This document shows positions 1 to 11,183 of a stretch of DNA of 64,000 nucleotides, piece by piece; positions within the stretch are counted from its first letter, which is position 1, and each line of letters begins with the position of its first letter. The notes beneath the pieces were generated by a model that had not been told where the DNA came from, ran no database searches, and was given only the letters and a program-made list of their open reading frames with translations. Source of the DNA: Miscanthus floridulus. Its lineage: Eukaryota; Streptophyta; Magnoliopsida; Poales; Poaceae. Both the position numbers and the translations under genes were made by a program. The stretch covers positions 123,591,485-123,655,484 of the forward strand of contig NC_089597.1 in the NCBI RefSeq assembly GCF_019320115.1. Reading direction: 5' to 3'.

Positions 1-144
1 CCGCTGGCGTTGTCTGAAGAAAGCCGATTTTCATTGTTGCTTTCGAATTAGTTGATTCAATCTGCACGCAATTGATTCCTCGATGACACAGTCTTGGGAG
101 CTCTCGAGTCCCTGCGACTCTTCTTCCAAATTTTGGTGTAAACA
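1..144 (-). repeat. G1 3' LTR, first 144 bp only
   Basis: Matches 8640-8784 with about 8 substitutions and one 1-bp indel by hand count. On the minus strand it begins TGTTTACACC. The remaining roughly 1.65 kb of this LTR should lie to the left of the window. Confidence 0.92.
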
Positions 145-160
145 CATGCCCCCCAATTTT
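145..160 (-). other. G1 polypurine tract
   Basis: On the minus strand a purine run (AAAATTGGGGGGCATG) lies directly upstream of the LTR start TGTTTACA. This is the expected place for the plus-strand DNA primer of an LTR retrotransposon. Confidence 0.75.
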
Positions 161-1015
161 GGGATAAAAGTAATTTTATTCCAAAATTATCACGTCTATA
201 TCCCCGATAGGTCCATTCACGGGTAGAGAATCTTGATCTGGGGTCTACTGTTTGTCACCGTTTACGTCAGCTCATGAGCCCATGCTTCAAAACATTTACG
301 AGAGCATCATTGCTTCACGGGCACTTGGACTCATCTTTTACATGCCGGCTATAAAATGCCTATCAGACCTTGGCGAGAGCAACTCAATAATTCAGCCACG
401 TTTTTCTTCTATCTACCTCCTCGAGTGCTCCTGACTCCGCTGGACCCTCCGTGGTCTATCTTTTTGCTATGAAGATCTCAAGCGGTTAGAAGAATCCTTG
501 TGCATAGGGTGATTGTGTCGCTCATTTTAGTGCCTCGTTGAGCAAGAAGACCAGCCATTGCGGTTAGAAGAATTCTTGTGATATCACCTGAGTCTTCTCT
601 CCATGCTCGCAAAGCTGTTCTAGTGTTTGCGAGGGCTAAAATGTGTGAACATTTTCCCCTTGTTTGCTCCTCCAAATGCCCATCAGGAAAGCCACAGGCT
701 CCTTTTAGGTGGGCGACCTTTCCTCTTCTCTGGCACTATTTTATCAACGGGCCGATGTGACTTGGTTCGTGATGAGTTTTGGCCTTGTGGGGATCCAGAC
801 TCCCTTCAATCCAAAGAAGCCCTGGTGGGTTAATCTCTGGTCAATGTAAATTCTTTGTATCCGTCCCACGATATTTTGTAATTTTGGGAAGCAATAAGTT
901 CGAGTCTGTTATCCCTTCGTTATCCGTCCCCTAAATTTCTGGAGTGCTGATCCGTTTCTGTTTCTGATTTCAATTTCACACCCCCAGCGAAATCTTCCTT
1001 CTCGCTTTCTCGGGC
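161..1015. other. G1 non-coding stretch between antisense ORF and 3' LTR
   Basis: No supported coding region. The ORFs here are short and have no family features. A TATA-like CTATAAAATG occurs at about 347-356 on the plus strand, but no ORF starts at a useful distance downstream. In Tat elements this interval is normally untranslated spacer next to the antisense ORF. Confidence 0.5.
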
Positions 1016-1024
1016 TATATATAT
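1016..1024 (+). promoter_or_regulatory. TATA box of G1 antisense gene
   Basis: TATATATAT sits about 92 bp upstream of the first ATG (1116) of the antisense ORF. That leaves room for a start site near 1050 and a 5' leader of about 65 bases. It reads toward the element's own 3' LTR-to-integrase direction, so it would drive a transcript opposite to the genomic RNA. Confidence 0.45.
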
Positions 1025-1115
1025 GGGCCACGGCTGTGGATCAAAAAACAACCCGCTTTGTCTCAAGGCTTCTTCATCTTCAGTATAGTTCCTACCTTTC
1101 CGTAGGTTTGAGGTC

Positions 1116-1862
1116 ATGGAGAACAACAAGAGGTCTGCTGAAGTAGCCCTCAACAGATCCGCATCATTGCGCCAACGCCTTTGTCGCCAAGAGGACACAA
1201 CTTGGGGTACTCCCATCACCCCAGATCAGAGGACTGACTCTGCTTAGCCTTCGGGGTCATCTTTGGCACCAATCTGTGGCCAGCTTCCTCGTCAATGATG
1301 ATCTGTTGGCCTCCATCGATCGGACCGACTAGCATCTGGCCAATTGCCTCTCCCTAGCAGAATCGGCTTTGGCCATGATTAAAGGCCGATCATCCCCCGA
1401 GGTTGGCCTGGTGGGAGAAAGGTTGGCCAAGGCTAAAGCTAGAATCATGGGTGAGATGTCTGCCATAATTCTTCTTAATTTTTCCCTCAAGATTTCTAAT
1501 GACTCTTTCCTTGAATCTTTTTAGATCTAACTACTCAGTTGGAGAGTCTTCGATCAACTGCGAATCACACAGTGGGATTTGTCAATGACAGGGGCGCCGT
1601 TCCGGTGGTTCGCTTGCATGACATCCCAAATTGCGTTAGGGAGGTCGCCCTTCACGGCGTTCGTCATGGTGCTGCAATGGCACTGGCTGCTGCACAAGCC
1701 CGTTCTGGCCATAATCTTCGGCTTCTTCCCCACTATTTTCTAGACGCAGCGTACCCTGGGGAGCATGAGCACTTGGTTGAGGACTTCATGAGCGCCGCCA
1801 ACTCTGTAGCCTTCAACACCCTGGCCGATGATATAGTAGGCAAGGTGTTTTCCGGCCCGTAG
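1116..1862 (+). pseudogene. Antisense extra ORF of G1 (spliced, degenerate)
   Basis: Function unknown. Tat-lineage elements (for example gene23 of Grande) carry an ORF between integrase and the 3' LTR on the opposite strand, and this fits that position and orientation. Exon 1 runs from ATG 1116 to 1450 and contains a TAG at about 1242, a frame change, and another TAG just after the residues SIDRTD. Its readable part is coiled-coil-like and ends in LAKAKARIM. A GT-AG intron lies at 1451-1524 (74 bp), and splicing joins ATGG to ATCTA in phase. Exon 2 (1525-1862) is open and encodes a compact alpha-helical-looking segment with YFLDAAYPGEHEHLVEDFM near its end. The intron keeps consensus borders although exon 1 is broken. 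Confidence 0.7.
1451..1524 (+). other. Intron of G1 antisense ORF
   Basis: Donor ATGG|GTGAGA and acceptor TTTTTAG|ATC, 74 bp and T-rich before the acceptor. The phase is preserved: G plus AT makes one codon and leads into the open exon 2 frame. Confidence 0.65.
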
Positions 1863-2075
1863 CTTGTAATAGGTAACATTTAGCAAACAACTTCCTCGTC
1901 TTGAGTGATTTTCCTTTGTTTTGTGCTTCATACACATCACTCTGTCCGTGTTTGCTTTGCTTCTATAGGCGATACACATCGTACCGTCTCTTACCCCTTT
2001 GGGTTCATTTTTTGCACTAGAGGCGATACCTTTCCAATATCGGCTATTAAAGCTACCGACCGAACAAATCGCTTA

Positions 2076-2975
2076 TTAAGTATTGATCCAAACGCTAGGA
2101 TAATATTTCTTTAAATATTTCCCATTGATTGCTCGGCCAAATTCTTCCTCTCCTTTCAGCGTTTCCAAAATATAAGCATTACCGGACGCACAACGTTTGA
2201 TCCAATAGGGTCCTTCCCAGTTAGGTGACCATTTGCCGAACTTACCATCCTTTGACCCGATCGGCAATTTCACTTTCTAGACCAAGTCTCCTTCAGAGAA
2301 TTGCTTAATCTTGACATTTTTATTGTAATATTTTGCGACCCTCAGTTTATTGGCTTCGATATTTTCAAGAGCACGCATCCAAAGGCAACTCAAGTCCTCC
2401 AAACTGTCTATCATAAGATTCTTGTAGACTTCGGCCGACAAATCATTCTGTAGTGTGACGCGCCTCGATCCGGTCCGAACCTCCCAAGGAAGAATTACAT
2501 TATGGCCATACACAAGTTCGTAGGGCGATGTTTTAATTGATCCAAGGCATGCCATCCTATATGCCCATAGTGCCTCATTTAGCGTCGAATGCCACTTCCT
2601 TGGCCGTTCTTCGATCTTTTTCTTGATCAGCTTAATCATAATCTGGTTGGACGCCTCTGCCTGGCCATTAGCCTGAGCGTAGTAAGGAGAGGAATTTAGT
2701 AGCTTGATTCCCATACTGGCAGCTAAATCCCCGAACTCTTCTGATGTGAACATTGTTCCTTGATCTGTAGTTATAGTTTGAGAAATCCCAAAACGATACA
2801 CAATGTGTTCCCTAACAAAATCAATCATGTTCTTTGAGGTTGCCGTCTTCAAAGGAATTGCCTCAACCCATTTAGTGAAGTAATCTATTGCTACCAATAT
2901 GAACTTATGTCCTTTGCTTGAAGGCAGAAAAATCTAGCCAATTAAATCAATTCCAAACCTCGAAACGACCATGGC
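2076..2975 (-). pseudogene. G1 integrase
   Basis: Retroviral-type integrase that would insert element cDNA into the host genome. The core reads from GIDLIG (first catalytic Asp) through DYFTKWVEAIPLK and TTDQGTMF (second Asp) to NGQAEASNQ (Glu), so the DDE residues are visible. The C-terminal part at 2076-2273 carries GPYWIKRC, typical of the tail. One frame change lies at about 2900-2945, and a TAG follows GIDLIG where relatives have Gln. A TAG also separates the 2277-2897 and 2076-2273 segments. No chromodomain is seen, as expected for the Tat lineage. Confidence 0.85.
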
Positions 2976-3265
2976 TTGATTATTGGATTCATGGCCGATG
3001 CAGGTGATCTCTGGACATTACCAAAATGTTGACAGTCCTGGCATCCCTTGTAATATTCAAAATAGTCTTCCAACATTGTTGCCAAAAAATATCCAGCTCT
3101 GCGAATAATCCATTTCATCTTATAAGCCGATTGATGAGCTCCACATATCCCTTCATGCACCTCACCCATCAATACCTTAGCTTCTTCTTGGTTTAAGCAT
3201 TTGAGCAACACCCCATTGACTGTTTTATAATATAGCTGGTCATCTAGCAAAACATATTTAGTCAA
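2942..3265 (-). pseudogene. G1 integrase zinc-binding (HHCC) region
   Basis: Encodes the N-terminal integrase domain. HEGICGAH gives the two His and GCQDCQHF the two Cys of an H2C2 finger. It lies directly upstream (minus sense) of the DDE core and in the same frame as the RNase H segments, separated from them by a stop at 3293. Confidence 0.8.
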
Positions 3266-3292
3266 TTTATACCTTAGCTTTCTAGTAACCTT

Positions 3293-3766
3293 CTAAGACG
3301 GATCTCTAAGGTAGTCGGCTATTTCGACCCTCCAATCATCACTTGAGGTTTCACTACTCAAGACTTCTTGAAACACTCGATATCCTGATGCACTTTGAGC
3401 TAGACGGTTAGCTTCTTGGTTTTGTGCTCTCGGAATATGTTGGAAAGAGATATGAAGAAACCCCCTGAGTAACTTTTGGCACTCATCATAGTATCCTTTC
3501 AAAGTCTCTTCTTTGCACTCATATAGGCTGATCAACTGATTAATAATTAACTATGAATCTCCAAATACTTCAATTGCTTTGGCCTTTACTTCATGAAGAA
3601 GTTGAAGTCCTTTGAGAATAGCTTCGTACTCCACTTGATTGTTAGTTATCATTGGCTCGGTTGGAAGAGCAAACTCAAAACTTGCCCCCCGAGGTGAAAT
3701 AATAACAATACCAATGCCACCACCTTGCTTGCAAGATGACCCATCAAAGAATAACGTCCAAGGCAC
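3293..3766 (-). pseudogene. G1 second (archaeal-type) RNase H domain
   Basis: An RNase HI fold distinct from the Ty3 RNase H just upstream. It starts with WTLFFDGSSCKQGGGIG (first Asp), then NNQVEYEAI (Glu) and EVFGDS (Asp), followed by EANRLAQSASGY at its end. A TAG interrupts it between 3551 and 3535. Tat elements are known to carry this extra domain between the usual RNase H and integrase. The reading frame is the same as for gag, with stops only. Confidence 0.8.
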
Positions 3767-3790
3767 CGGCTCTACATAACCAATGATTGG

Positions 3791-4411
3791 CTAATGATGC
3801 TGGGTGACAAAATCGGCCATTACTTGTCCTTTGACTGTTCTAGCCGATTCGTACTTCAAGTCAAATTCTGATAACGCAAGAATCCATTTTCCCACTCTTC
3901 CATTTAGTATTGGCATTGATAACATGTGCTTAACCACATCAGCCTTGGAAACAATTGTACACTCGGCCGATAATAAGTAGTGTCGCAATTTAGTGCAAGA
4001 GAAATATAAGCACAAGCATAACTTTTCGGTGGGAGAATATCTCGTCTCTGGATCCAGTAGTCTTCTACCCAGATAGAAAACAACTCTCTCTTTTCCTTCA
4101 AATTCTTGCATCAAGGCCGATCCAATTGTCTTGTCATCAGCCGATATGTACAACTTAAAAGGCTTACCTTGCTGAGGAGGGACCAGCACAGGTGGACACT
4201 TCATATATTCTTTTATCTCCTCATACTCTAATTCATCGAAATCCGAATAAACTTCTTGATCTACTGGAGCTCTAAATTCCGATGGCAATAGAAAAGCCAT
4301 TTGGATATTAGTCGATGGTTGCTTTCTATTGGCTGTTTGCTTGGTACGCCATACTTGAGGTTTATCGGATGCCTGAGCCTGTTCCATCTCTTTATTCCTT
4401 AGGCGTTGCAC
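3791..4411 (-). pseudogene. G1 gag/protease linker fused to Ty3-type RNase H
   Basis: Residues about 35-55 (MAFLLPSEFRAPVD) resemble the linker that precedes protease in Tat polyproteins. Only about 30 residues later the text becomes the RNase H that normally follows reverse transcriptase (KPFKLYISADDKTIGSAL, then FYLGRRLLDPETRYSPTEK). The whole of protease and reverse transcriptase (roughly 1.5-2 kb) is therefore missing, and the junction keeps the frame. This marks G1 as an internally deleted, non-autonomous copy. Confidence 0.8.
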
Positions 4412-6945
4412 CCTTCTCTTCTGGCTTCTTGTTAAACCTCCTAGGCACCACTGGCCTTTCTACCAAACATATTTTCTTTCATTGCTTTCTTCTCCATAAT
4501 CAGCCTAGTCTTGGTCAACAACTCGCTTTCCAAGCCGATCATGAACACTTTTATTTTTTAAGCGCTGATCCATGTTATTATGATGATATGCATCTTGAGC
4601 ATGGATAGACCGGTGGTTGGTTTGAGACTACCTATACTCCCGATATTGATTGCTACATTCCGGACAGTCATGTCTGGTAGGCAACTTCAAACCTTAATTC
4701 TAGCAATGTCTGAAGATAGGACAATTTCAATGTAATTCGACTTGTTTCCTTTCATACCTCTTTTCTTTCAGTTGATGCTGGTACGCTTGATCCTTTAACC
4801 AACACTGATAATCCTTTTCCTTCTGCCGCTGTCATTTATTCAACATAATCCGAGATGTAACTCGTGGCTTTGTTGTCCCTGCTTGCGACGTCTCCCCCTA
4901 CTCGTTTCGGCTCTTTTTCTCGGCACGACGTCTCCTAATCTCTCTATACTCGTCAGCCGATATTTGCATCTTGGGATCGACTGTTCTAGTTTCTTTTGAT
5001 TTGGTTGACGTTAGTACCTTAGTCTTTCCTTTGAGTAGCTCAGCATCAACCATGTTTTGTTCTCCTAGGAAAGGATTATCATCAACTTTCATTTTCCGAG
5101 GCGTATCAAATTTGAGCCTCCCCTGCTGAATAGCCCTCTGTATATGCTGCCTGAAGATTCTGCATTCATTAGTGGAATGAGAAGTGGCATTATGGAACTT
5201 GCAGAACTTCTTATTCTTCAACTGATCAGGGGGCAACATGACATGACCATCGGGCAACTTGATCTGCCCTTTCTCAAGCAAGAAATAGAAGAGCTTATCT
5301 GATTTGGTGACATCAAAGTCATAGCTCTCCTTGACTCCTCTTCCCCAAGGATTTGGCACCATCACTGTCTTCTTGCTCCAATTCCATTCAGCCATAGAAA
5401 CCTCTTCTTCTTCATCTTCATAGCCGTCATCGACTGAGTATGGATCATAAACTTTGACTACTGTGGTACTCTTCTGGAATTGGGTATCTTTGCGCATACT
5501 CTGGAATTGGCTATTGAGCGCTGCCACTCATTGAGCCAATTGACCCAAGTTGTCAAATTCTTGTCCCAGCAGCTTTTCTCTCCATATTTGTAGCATTCCT
5601 TGAATAGCTAAAGCAGCTAGTTGATCATCAGCCAAATTTAAGGAGAAGCACAAGTTCCTAGTTTCTCGGAACCTCTGAAGAAATTCAGTGCCCAATTCAT
5701 TAGTCTTCTGTCTTATAGTTGTCAGATCGGTAATCTTCTTTTCTCCAGTCTTAGTGTAAAAATATGTATGAAACTTCTTCTCTAGGTCAGCCCAATTGGC
5801 AATGGAATTGACTGGTAGTGATGAAAACCAAGTGAAGGCTGGCCCTGATAAGGACAAGGAGAAGAAATGAACTCGATGGGCATCCTCAATTGATGCTTCA
5901 CCCAATTGTGTAACATACCGACTGATATGTTCTATTGTGCTTGTATAGTCTTGGCCAGTGAACTTAGCAAATTCTGGAAGCTTGTAATTTGTGGGAAGAG
6001 CGATCAAATCATACCATTCTAGATATGGGCGTTTGTACGAGAAGGTCAGCCCTTTTGGCTTCAGATAGAACTGATTTTTCGTCATCTCGGTCACCCTCAG
6101 CAACAATTCATTAGCTTGCGGATTTGGATTCCTCTGCACCTGCTGACCCATCTGTGGATTGAAATCCCATGTGCCTTGATATCCTAGATTTGGCATCATG
6201 TGAAGGGTGTCATAATCCATGCCATAGTGATACCCTTGTGGAATCTCGACCTATTGGGTTCTTTGCTGGCTTGCTGCTTGAAGTCTCTGATTGTAAACAT
6301 AAGGATCTATATCTCTACGGATCCTTTGAATTGGTGGTGCTATTTTTTGAGACGACGATGGTATGTGGCCGGATGTGCCAAAATTGATCACCTAGTTCTG
6401 ACTTTGCCCCGCTGGTTGTTGCACATGTTGTACTGGCGGTCTAGGATTGTACTATATCTGATTTGCAGTAGTCCCTTGAGTTTGTTCAGATGAACCCTGA
6501 ACTGCCTGGACATCACCATTACCAGCTGGTGCTACTTCTTGATGGCTGGTACCGACTTTATTAGTCCCTTGGGTCGACTTATCTAGAATGTTGTAATAAG
6601 CCGGCCCACCTTGACCAACTAGAAACCCATGAATCGCCTCTCTCATGGTGTTGTGGAATATGTCCAAGAAAGCTTCGTTATGGCTTGATATGGCATCATG
6701 AATAGATTTGTCTACAACTTCCTTAAAGAAACACCTATCTTCATCATTAGTTGTATCCGTCTGCCGTGTAGTAGAACTCTTGGTAGTGGAAATTTCTGAA
6801 CAATTATGTTGTCACATGTTTTGGTGTAGGACAACAAACACTTGTTCTGAAATTCTTCTGTAGCTTTGCTGATGATACCCTTATCCCCATCAGGTAGATC
6901 TTCATAATGCAGCATAAAGATGTCATTGTTGTTGTGAACCGCCAT
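4412..6945 (-). pseudogene. gag: G1 gag
   Basis: Nucleocapsid polyprotein that would package element RNA. The likely start is ATG at 6945 (MAVHNNND), followed by a frame change near 6790. The frame then holds to the pol end, broken by stops at 6452, near 6250, at 5528 and at 4898. The 5528-6220 segment is the retrotransposon gag domain (LPEFAKFTGQDYTS, FFSLSLSGPAFTWF, RFRETRNLCF). A knuckle-like FCKFHNATSHSTNECRIF lies at about 5200. A second Cys-rich motif (CPIFRHC, later HDCPEC) lies at about 4660-4740. Codons after 4898 are more decayed than the gag core. Confidence 0.85.
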
Positions 6946-6957
6946 GACGATTGTGGT

Positions 6958-6975
6958 GTCCCACCAGGCGTGCCA
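6958..6975 (-). other. G1 primer-binding site
   Basis: On the minus strand TGGCACGCCTGGTGGGAC begins a few bases after the LTR end TGTCGACA. It has the TGG start expected of a site complementary to a tRNA 3' end. The tRNA was not identified from sequence alone. Confidence 0.6.
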
Positions 6976-6983
6976 GAAATGCG

Positions 6984-8784
6984 TGTCGACACGAAATTTT
7001 TGTCCCATGCCGAGGATACACGTAGCAAGCCAAAAGGGTCTACTCGATGGAGCTGTAGATCCGCCTAGCTTCAGCGTAGGGATGGTCGATCCTGCGCACT
7101 CCTCCTGAGACGTGCCATTCAATTTGACCCTGTAATTGACAAGGAGAGAAAGTTTATCAGTAATTAAGGGCGGAACATGCCGGTGTTACCAGACAGTCCT
7201 GAATGTGCGGCTCTGAGAGCCAATATGAAAGGAGATTGACTAAATAGTCGATTCCAGCATATTTGTGAGAATAAATCAGTTAAAGCTCACTGGGTTGTAT
7301 AAGAAGAATCAGTTATCATTCAAGATAAATGTTGTTATTTGAACAAATATTAATCAATGGCAACAAGATGTCAGCAATGATTGGTTTATGCTAAACCAAT
7401 GATTTCAAGTAACCGAACTCCTTTTTATATAAAGAAACAATTCAACACTATTTAACTGTTTAATAAAGATAAATCTCCTGAACATGTTAGATCTCATCTA
7501 TCGCTATGACCAGTGGGGCATGAGGCAGAATCATGAAGGCCGTAGAAGTAACAATAGACCTGATGACCCTAACTCATTACTAATATTAGTGGGGCATGAG
7601 GCAGAATCATGCAGGTTATAATACAATAATAAGATCATGAGGCTAACACATCTTTCAACCTATCTTTACTTCAATGGTCTCGTGATGCGAACTGTTCGTG
7701 AAAGCACTCGATATCGGCTAAAACAGTTGATTCAGGCATAGCGCACAGTTAAAGTCATGCCTTGTCAGGAATAGATCTACCAAATAATGATCCCCACTCC
7801 ACGGTGCTAACAGTGGGGTGTGAGGCAAAATCACATAGGCCGTGATAATAGGCCATGGAACAATTTTTGCTAGCCAATAAATCTACTCAAGATGCAACAT
7901 GCTTTAACCGCACGCTATGCACGATCAAGGTTGACGTAAAATAGCCGATAAAACATAACTCATCGTTTAATGTGTAGATTAGATCAGTTTCAGATTAACA
8001 AACGATGGGCTAAACAAGATATAAGGCCAATCTAGATCAATCCCAATTGGGCAGAGTGATATTGCTATAATTTAGATAAATAATGAAAGCAATAAGCAAT
8101 ATCGGTACCTTAATGAATCTACCAAAGACTGCCATTCTAAGGTAGTGCCGATAACTTGACCTTGATCTAGTTCATGTAGTGGGGGTCGACCAGATCGATG
8201 CATCCATACTTGAACTAGGCAAGAATCGATAACTAACTTATACCAAAGTCGCAGTGGAGGTCGACCGGATCGATGCAGCCATACGAACAGAGGTATAAGC
8301 CATGACGGTACTCACAACAAGCAGTGGAGGTCGACCGGATCGATGCAGCTGTACTTGCTGAAGAACTCACCGAGATATACTCTACTCCTACTCCTAAGGG
8401 GTGGCTAGAGCTAAAAAAGTAAATGACTTGTATATTGGATTGATTGTGTCTCTTACAATAGCCGGGCTTTGATATTTATACCTGGGACCTACACATGACT
8501 CCTGTCTAAGCACGACTCATCACAATTTTTGACCCTAAAGAAAACATTCCTAATTTAAGATAACTTGGACTCTAATCTTTCCCTTTTTGTAGAGTCCAAC
8601 ATGTCTTGTTCTGGTGCCGATCACAGCCTTTGTTGTTATCCGCTGGCACTGTCTGAAGAAAGCCGATTTTCATTGTTGCTTTCGAATCAGCTGATTCCAA
8701 TCTGCATGCAATTGATTCCTCGATGACCTGGTCTTGGGAGCTCTCGAGTCCCTGCGACTCTTCTTCCAAATTTTGGTGTAAACA
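6984..8784 (-). repeat. G1 5' LTR (about 1.8 kb)
   Basis: Bounded on the minus strand by TGTTTACA (8784) and TGTCGACA (6984), directly followed by the PBS. It has two TATA candidates on the minus strand, GTATAAATATC near 8470-8480 and TTTATATAAAAAG near 7420-7431. Inside are three copies of a 70-bp unit around GTCGACCGGATCGATGCAG (about 8180, 8250 and 8320). Three scattered copies of AGTGGGGCATGAGGCA-like sequence lie near 7510, 7590 and 7811. The LTR holds no supported gene. Confidence 0.85.
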
Positions 8785-11167
8785 TAGTGTTTATTGCATA
8801 TACCATTAGTCAAGTTACAAGATCATGGTTGTAGTTGAGCACTAGCATCATACTACCCAATGCAATACCCCATAGGTATCAAGGCACAAGGTACAAATTA
8901 CTAGGAAATCCTTAGTGGTAATCAAGATAGACACATGCAGTGTGATAAGTGAATAATGATGTCTAGGAAAACAAGGAAGATCCCATGCTATACTTGCCTT
9001 AAAACACCGATCCTTCGGTAAGCTTTAATCTTCAACGTCTTTCTTCTTCTTCTTGATCAGCATGTATATCTCACTGATCGAACGTAATCGTAGAACACCA
9101 CACAAACATCCATACACATACATGCATATCATACAATTACATCTACATTAGAACAATACACCAATCATAGAAAAATAAGTAAAAAAGTTTGAAATATGAT
9201 TCTACGCATCGCTACAAACACACAGTCGCGAGAGGCACGCTAATCGGAGCTACAGTTAGAAAGAAATGGCTTCCGAAAGATCTACTCATAAGAGAAAATA
9301 TAAAACTATAAGCTTTATGTGTCTTCACTATATAAAAGCTTATACAAATTGAATTAAGTCAAATTTAGATTTGAATTATAAAAGTAGAGTAAAACAAATC
9401 ATATATTTTTTATAAAATCCAGTTGCATAATTATTATTCAAATTAGAGTTGAAACCATGAAATTCCAGAAATAGTGACATGATAAACATTGTTACTAAAG
9501 CGTAGATCTCGTTGTAATGAATCCAGTGCAACTTGAACAGGTTAAATCGAAGCAAAAACGTAGAAGATATGAATTAAACAATATTTCCTTTAATAAAATA
9601 ATAGATTAAATCTAACCACGAATTTTAAAAGTCAGAAATATATATAACAGTAGTATGAACATGTAGATTATGGAGTTACGAACCTAACGGATCAAATCAG
9701 AGTTAAAACGAAAAAGTTATGGCCTACAGAAGGTAGTGGCAATTTTGTAAATAGATGAAACTTGATTTTTGAATTAAATAAAATCTGATTTTTAAATCCG
9801 GCTGAGGACTGTGGGCACTAATAGGAGAAAGGGCTGGGGTCCTTTTGAAAGAAACCAGGGATGGTGGGTTGAGATCCAAATAATTATAAGGGCCTTTTTG
9901 CAAAAATGACAGGCGAAGGGGTACGTGCTAATCTGAGCTGTTGGATCCAAGATGAATGGCTCAGATCAATTCAGAGGGAAAGGGAGAGATGCCGGCCGGA
10001 CAGAGGGCTGCACGGCGGTGCTCCATTGACAGCGGCGAGCACCTCACCGGAATACCACCGGGAGCGAGCTTCCGAACTCCAAACTCAACAGGAAAAACAT
10101 AGGGACGTAGAGAAGAAGACGTTGAACTCATCCGTGGGGTCAGAGAGGGATGCAAGGGCACTAGGGCGGCTCAGGATTTGCTCGAGTAGCTCAAGAAATC
10201 CAGCGTAGCCTCGGCAAGCGCACACACACAATAAGGAGCAAGAGAGAGGGCATACGAGACACCTACGACTTTCTTACCTCGACACGAGGCTCGGCAAATA
10301 GCTCAGAGCGGCGGCGAAGCTATGGAACGGTGGACCGAAACAACGATGGTGGCGCTAGGGTTGCGACGTGCGGCAAAGCTAGAGCGAGGCGGTGGCTTCG
10401 ACGCAACTAGATGGAGGTGACGTACAAGGGTCTCGGCTTTTATGAGGTAGGGCGGCGTGGGGTGCACGGCATGACACAAAAACGGGGTGAGCGCGGACTC
10501 CCAGGTGGCGTTGTGGTCGGCTCGGACTCGAGCTAAAGGAAGGAGACGTCCGACAGGTGGGGTCGCATTTTCAGCGAGAGAGAGCATGGGGTCGGGCTGT
10601 CAGACGAACAAAGGGGGGAGAGGAGGCGGGGATGTGGCCTGCGTAGGGTTGGGCCAGCGCGTAGGGCCAAAGGAGAGGAGGAGAGCGCTCAAACGGGGTG
10701 AGCGCGTAGGGCCGAAGGAGAGGAGGAGAGTAGCCGGCCCAAGCGCGGACAGGGTGAGCGGCGACACGGCACTAGGCCACAGGAGGGGAAGGGAGCACTT
10801 GGGTCGGCTGTTGCGAAAGGGAAACTAGGCCGACAGGGAGTAAGGGGACGGAGAGAGGCCGGGCTAGAGCAGGCCGTGGTCTAGAAACCGAGAAGGAGAG
10901 GGGAAGTAAAAGAAATTCCTTTTTAATTTCTCAAACCCAATTTTCAAATTCAAATTCATTCCAAATTTAATTCCTTTTGAAGTTTTGATCAAACCCAATC
11001 ATCACAAAATAAATATGCAGCTGCATGTATGAACAAACATGTTGCTACCTTATGATAAATTTTAAATTAATGAAAAATTTTATTTTCCTATGTTTTTATG
11101 AGCACATAAATTCCAAATTAAATCATTTTAGCTCTATTTCAGGAGAAGCAAATTTTAGGGTGTTACA
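8785..11167 (-). repeat. G2 3' LTR (right 2.4 kb, broken by G1)
   Basis: Matches 15394-17689 along its length and ends GGGTGTTACA. It is about 90 bp longer than the other copy, mainly from a local duplication near 10670-10760 containing GGCCGAAGGAGAGGAGGAG. A GC-rich block (about 9900-10900) in otherwise AT-rich DNA yields several overlapping ORFs on both strands. None shows conserved protein features, so I do not call them genes. Confidence 0.88.
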
Positions 11168-11183
11168 ATTCTACCCCCCTTAA
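11168..11183 (-). other. G2 polypurine tract
   Basis: Minus-strand TTAAGGGGGGTAGAAT directly precedes the LTR start TGTAACACCC. Confidence 0.75.

Larger units (their letters stand above)
1..8784 (-). mobile_element. G1: Tat-type Ty3/gypsy LTR retrotransposon, defective, cut by window edge
   Basis: The sequence at 1-144 repeats 8640-8784, and both end in TGTAAACA, so these are matching ends of two LTRs. Read on the minus strand the order is 5' LTR (6984-8784), PBS, gag, RNase H, second RNase H, integrase, an antisense extra ORF, PPT and 3' LTR. Gag, the second (archaeal-type) RNase H and the antisense ORF place it in the Tat lineage (RIRE2/Grande/Cinful relatives). Protease and reverse transcriptase are missing, so it could only move with enzymes supplied by another element. 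It sits inside the left LTR of G2: the base after 8784 continues that LTR, at the position equivalent to 15394. The rest of its 3' LTR and its left target duplication lie outside the window. Confidence 0.9.
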
